Source of the DNA: Georgenia ruanii
GTDB lineage: Bacteria > Actinomycetota > Actinomycetes > Actinomycetales > Actinomycetaceae
DNA length: 64,000 bases
Direction: 5' to 3'
Assembly (NCBI RefSeq): GCF_009193175.1
Contig: NZ_VUKE01000022.1
Location: forward strand, 1 to 64,000
Numbering within the stretch: position 1 is the first letter of the stretch; each line of letters starts with the position of its first letter. Shown here in pieces: positions 62,208-64,000 of the stretch. The notes beneath the pieces were generated by a model. That model did no database searches. It was not told the DNA's origin and was given only the letters and a program-made list of their open reading frames with translations. Position numbers and translations under genes: made by a program.

Positions 62208-62270
62208 CCGGCCGGTGTCAGGCGGAGGCGACCGGCCGGTGTCAGGCGGAGCGACCGGCCGGTGTCAGGC
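62208..62270. repeat. three tandem copies (23-24 bp) spanning the mutarotase stop codon
   Basis: CCGGCCGGTGTCAGGC recurs at 62208, 62232 and 62255. The copy at 62255 contains the stop codon of the mutarotase-like gene (62265-62267); the other two carry the same TGA beyond it. Each copy includes the palindrome CCGGCCGG. Confidence 0.75.
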
Positions 62271-63164
62271 AGAGGTGGCCGCGATCCGGGCGGTCATGGT
62301 GTGACTCTCCCCGGCGCGCAGGATGATCGCGTCCTCGAGCGCGTTGGCCGTCTCGACGCAGACCATCGTGGGCCATTCGGCGTCGTCGTAGTCCGCCATG
62401 GCCGCGGCCTTGGCGCTCCAGGGGTTCCACACGACCGTGTTCGCCGAGGCCTCCTTCGCCACGACGACGGTGCGCGCGCCCGGGTCGACGACGGTGGCCG
62501 TGCCGGTGGAGCGGTACACCCGGTCCGTCTCGCCGGTGAAGACCACCGGGCCGGACTGGACGGCGTGCGTGCCCCCGGCCGCCTTGTCCAGGTACGCCGC
62601 GCCGTCGAGCCCCTCGACGGTGACGGCGGTGACGTCCCGGACGTGGAGATAGCTGTGCAGCGCCTCTTCGAAGGAGCACTGCTCGGTGCCGGTGTTGCGC
62701 GCGGTGAGGGCCAGGGTGAGCTGGGGGCCGAAGGTCACCGCGTAGGTCAGCTCGAAGGGGAAGCGCCACACGCCCGAACCGGGCAGCCCGGCGACGTCCG
62801 CCTCGGTGAGCCGGAACGTCAGCGTCACCACCCCGTCGGCGTCCTCGGCGCCCACGAGGGTCCAGTCGGCCAGCCGGGCGAAGCCGTGGGCGGGCGACAT
62901 GCCCGGTTCCCGGCCGGGACCGAACCACGGGAAGCAGATCGGCACGCCGCCGCGGATGGGCCGCTCGGGGGCGAACACGCTGGCCCGGCTCATCCAGATC
63001 ACCGGGTGCTGGCCCGCAGGGGTGAAGGCGGTGACGTGGGCGCCGTGGAGGTAGACCTCGCCGGTGGCGACCGCGGTGCGCACCCGCAGCACGGGCAGGC
63101 CGCCCTCGCCGTCGGCGGCGGTGACGGAGGCGGGCAGATCGACGGTGACGAGGTCGCGGGACAT
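62265..63164 (-). CDS. hexose-6-phosphate mutarotase-like (aldose 1-epimerase family)
   Basis: A 299-residue beta-sandwich protein of the YeaD subgroup. HVTAFTPAGQHPVIWMSRASVF, RGGVPICFPWFGPG, AHGFARLADWTLVGAED, a middle His segment SFEEALHSYLHVRDV, and VVWNPWSAKAAAMADYDDAEW followed by MVCVETAN are characteristic; His and Glu act in anomer interconversion of phosphorylated hexoses. The ATG at 63164 is preferred because TACCGT lies 7 bases upstream; a GTG two codons earlier would sit against that box. Confidence 0.9.
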   Translation of the reverse strand: MSRDLVTVDLPASVTAADGEGGLPVLRVRTAVATGEVYLHGAHVTAFTPAGQHPVIWMSRASVFAPERPIRGGVPICFPWFGPGREPGMSPAHGFARLADWTLVGAEDADGVVTLTFRLTEADVAGLPGSGVWRFPFELTYAVTFGPQLTLALTARNTGTEQCSFEEALHSYLHVRDVTAVTVEGLDGAAYLDKAAGGTHAVQSGPVVFTGETDRVYRSTGTATVVDPGARTVVVAKEASANTVVWNPWSAKAAAMADYDDAEWPTMVCVETANALEDAIILRAGESHTMTARIAATSA

Positions 63165-63171
63165 GTCCACG

Positions 63172-63177
63172 ACGGTA
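63172..63177 (-). promoter_or_regulatory. -10 box TACCGT, leaderless mutarotase gene
   Basis: TACCGT is 7 bases from the ATG at 63164, in the gap after the upstream unknown gene. Confidence 0.55.
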
Positions 63178-63224
63178 ACGCGGGCGTGCCCGCCCGGCCC
63201 ACCGGTGCCACGCCCCTGCCCGGC

Positions 63225-63674
63225 TCACGGCTCGAGCTGGTGGTCCTCGCGCTGCTCGTCGACGTAGGCGGAGAGGATCTGGGCGGAGAGCGCGTCGATG
63301 CGCTCGTCGACGTGCTTGGACTCCTTGGCGGCGGCGTGCCGGCTCATCGCGCCGAGCAGCGGCAGGGAGGCCTCGACCTTGTCCAGCTGGCGGCGCCAGT
63401 CCTCGGCGCGGTGCCGCTCGGCGTCGTCGTCGGCGGAGCTGATGAGGTAGGCGACCTGGTCACGGAGCACGCCGATGCGCCGGCGCAGCCCCTCCTCGCC
63501 CCGGTTCTCCTGGCGGGCGTTGGCCATGCGCGTGACCTGCTGGGAGACCAGGTAGTAGATCTCCGGGTTCTCCTCACGCATGCGGGTGAGCATCGGCCCC
63601 ATCCGGCGCACCGCCTCCCAGACCGCCGGACCGGCGGTCACGGCGATCTTCACGAGTGCGCTGACCTTGCCCAC
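63225..63674 (-). CDS. conserved actinobacterial protein of unknown function
   Basis: A 149-residue, mostly helical and charged protein: GKVSALVKIAVTAGPAVWEA, ENPEIYYLVSQQVTRMANAR, GLRRRIGVLRDQVAYLISSA, then a long amphipathic helix and HVDERIDALSAQILSAYVDE. The heptad-like patterns suggest a coiled coil. I do not recognise a named function, and no membrane segment or catalytic motif is visible. The GTG start is supported by GGGGGAG just upstream. Confidence 0.75.
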   Translation of the reverse strand: MGKVSALVKIAVTAGPAVWEAVRRMGPMLTRMREENPEIYYLVSQQVTRMANARQENRGEEGLRRRIGVLRDQVAYLISSADDDAERHRAEDWRRQLDKVEASLPLLGAMSRHAAAKESKHVDERIDALSAQILSAYVDEQREDHQLEP

Positions 63675-63758
63675 GGCTCTCCCCCGGCTCCCGCTGCCTG
63701 TCCCCCAGCGTGCCACGGGCGGGTGCGGGCCGCCCGGCCGGCCCTGCCGGGGACGGCG

Positions 63759-64000
63759 TCACCGCGCCGGCAGGGAGCGCCGGGGCAGCCCGGCGGCGGC
63801 CACGGCCGCGGCGGCCACGAGCACGAGCGCGGCCAGCACGGTGCCCTGCCACGCGGCCATGTCCCACGCCTGCCCGAGCAGGACACCGCCCGCCGAGGAG
63901 CCGAGGTAGTACACGAGGGTGTAGCGCCCCGACGCGGCCGAGGGGCGCGGCGCCAGCCGGGGCACCGTCGAGCTGGCCACCGCGTGGGCGACGAAGAAGC
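63759..64000 (-). CDS. MFS transporter, C-terminal part (runs off the window)
   Basis: The last 80 residues of a major-facilitator permease: FFVAHAVASSTVPRLAP, then SGRYTLVYYLGSSAGGVLLGQAWDMAAWQG and a final helix LAALVLVAAAAVAAAGLP. The motif resembles the penultimate helices of the YnfM-type efflux family. The rest lies beyond base 64000. Confidence 0.82.
   Translation of the reverse strand, partial: FFVAHAVASSTVPRLAPRPSAASGRYTLVYYLGSSAGGVLLGQAWDMAAWQGTVLAALVLVAAAAVAAAGLPRRSLPAR

Overview
The window is very GC-rich, densely coded DNA from an actinobacterium. The markers are mycothiol synthesis (mshC), a Pup ligation system, an ANTAR regulator next to pyruvate kinase, a Trp-associated membrane protein between trpE and trpC, and many GTG starts. 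Gene order resembles the conserved mycobacterial neighbourhoods around trp/lgt/pyk and around mpa/dop/pup/mshC. The absence of prcBA between pup and pafA points to a lineage such as Micrococcales; that placement is inference.

Layout. 0.3-2.6 kb: a branched-chain-type ABC binding lipoprotein and an ANTAR response regulator. 2.7-24.7 kb (nearly all minus strand): tRNA-Leu(CAA), pyk, gltBD, lgt, trpA-trpB-trpC, small membrane proteins, trpE, hisI, a heterodimeric ABC exporter, a TIGR03085-like protein and hisF. 24.8-27.8 kb (plus): a P-loop kinase, a nitrilase remnant and a DUF222/HNH nuclease gene with a repetitive tail. 28-36.6 kb (minus): the Pup block M50 protease, trmI, arc, dop, pup, pafA and an FKBP lipoprotein. 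36.7-46.3 kb: housekeeping genes on both strands (RecB-like nuclease, HAD phosphatase, PAC2, mshC, CorA-like, uppP, aldo/keto reductase, an acidic small protein, DUF5703, M20 peptidase). 46.3-53.6 kb: a 5-oxoproline cluster (pxpA, fused pxpBC, biotin carboxylase-BCCP on plus; LLM oxidoreductase, DUF1445 and an NRAMP-like transporter on minus). 53.8-64 kb: M3 peptidase, GNAT-MazG fusion, tRNA-Leu(GAG), a two-component system, a secreted His-rich peptide, fur-catalase, a hexose-6-phosphate mutarotase-like protein, an unknown protein and the end of an MFS gene.

How it works together. Amino-acid genes dominate: GOGAT, Trp and His synthesis, and recycling of 5-oxoproline to glutamate. Operons are tightly coupled: GTGA or ATGA overlaps join hisI/trpE/Trp-membrane, trpC/trpB, the two ABC genes, pup/pafA and the histidine kinase/regulator pair; a TTGA overlap joins fur/catalase.

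Three patterns stand out. First, about twenty genes have a TANNNT-like (or CACAAT-like) hexamer 6-8 bases before the start codon and no Shine-Dalgarno, the signature of leaderless mRNAs; I used this to choose several starts. Second, the Pup system has Dop, Pup, PafA and ARC but no 20S proteasome genes at the locus. Third, short tandem duplications repeatedly occur at gene 3' ends, in four cases including the stop codon.
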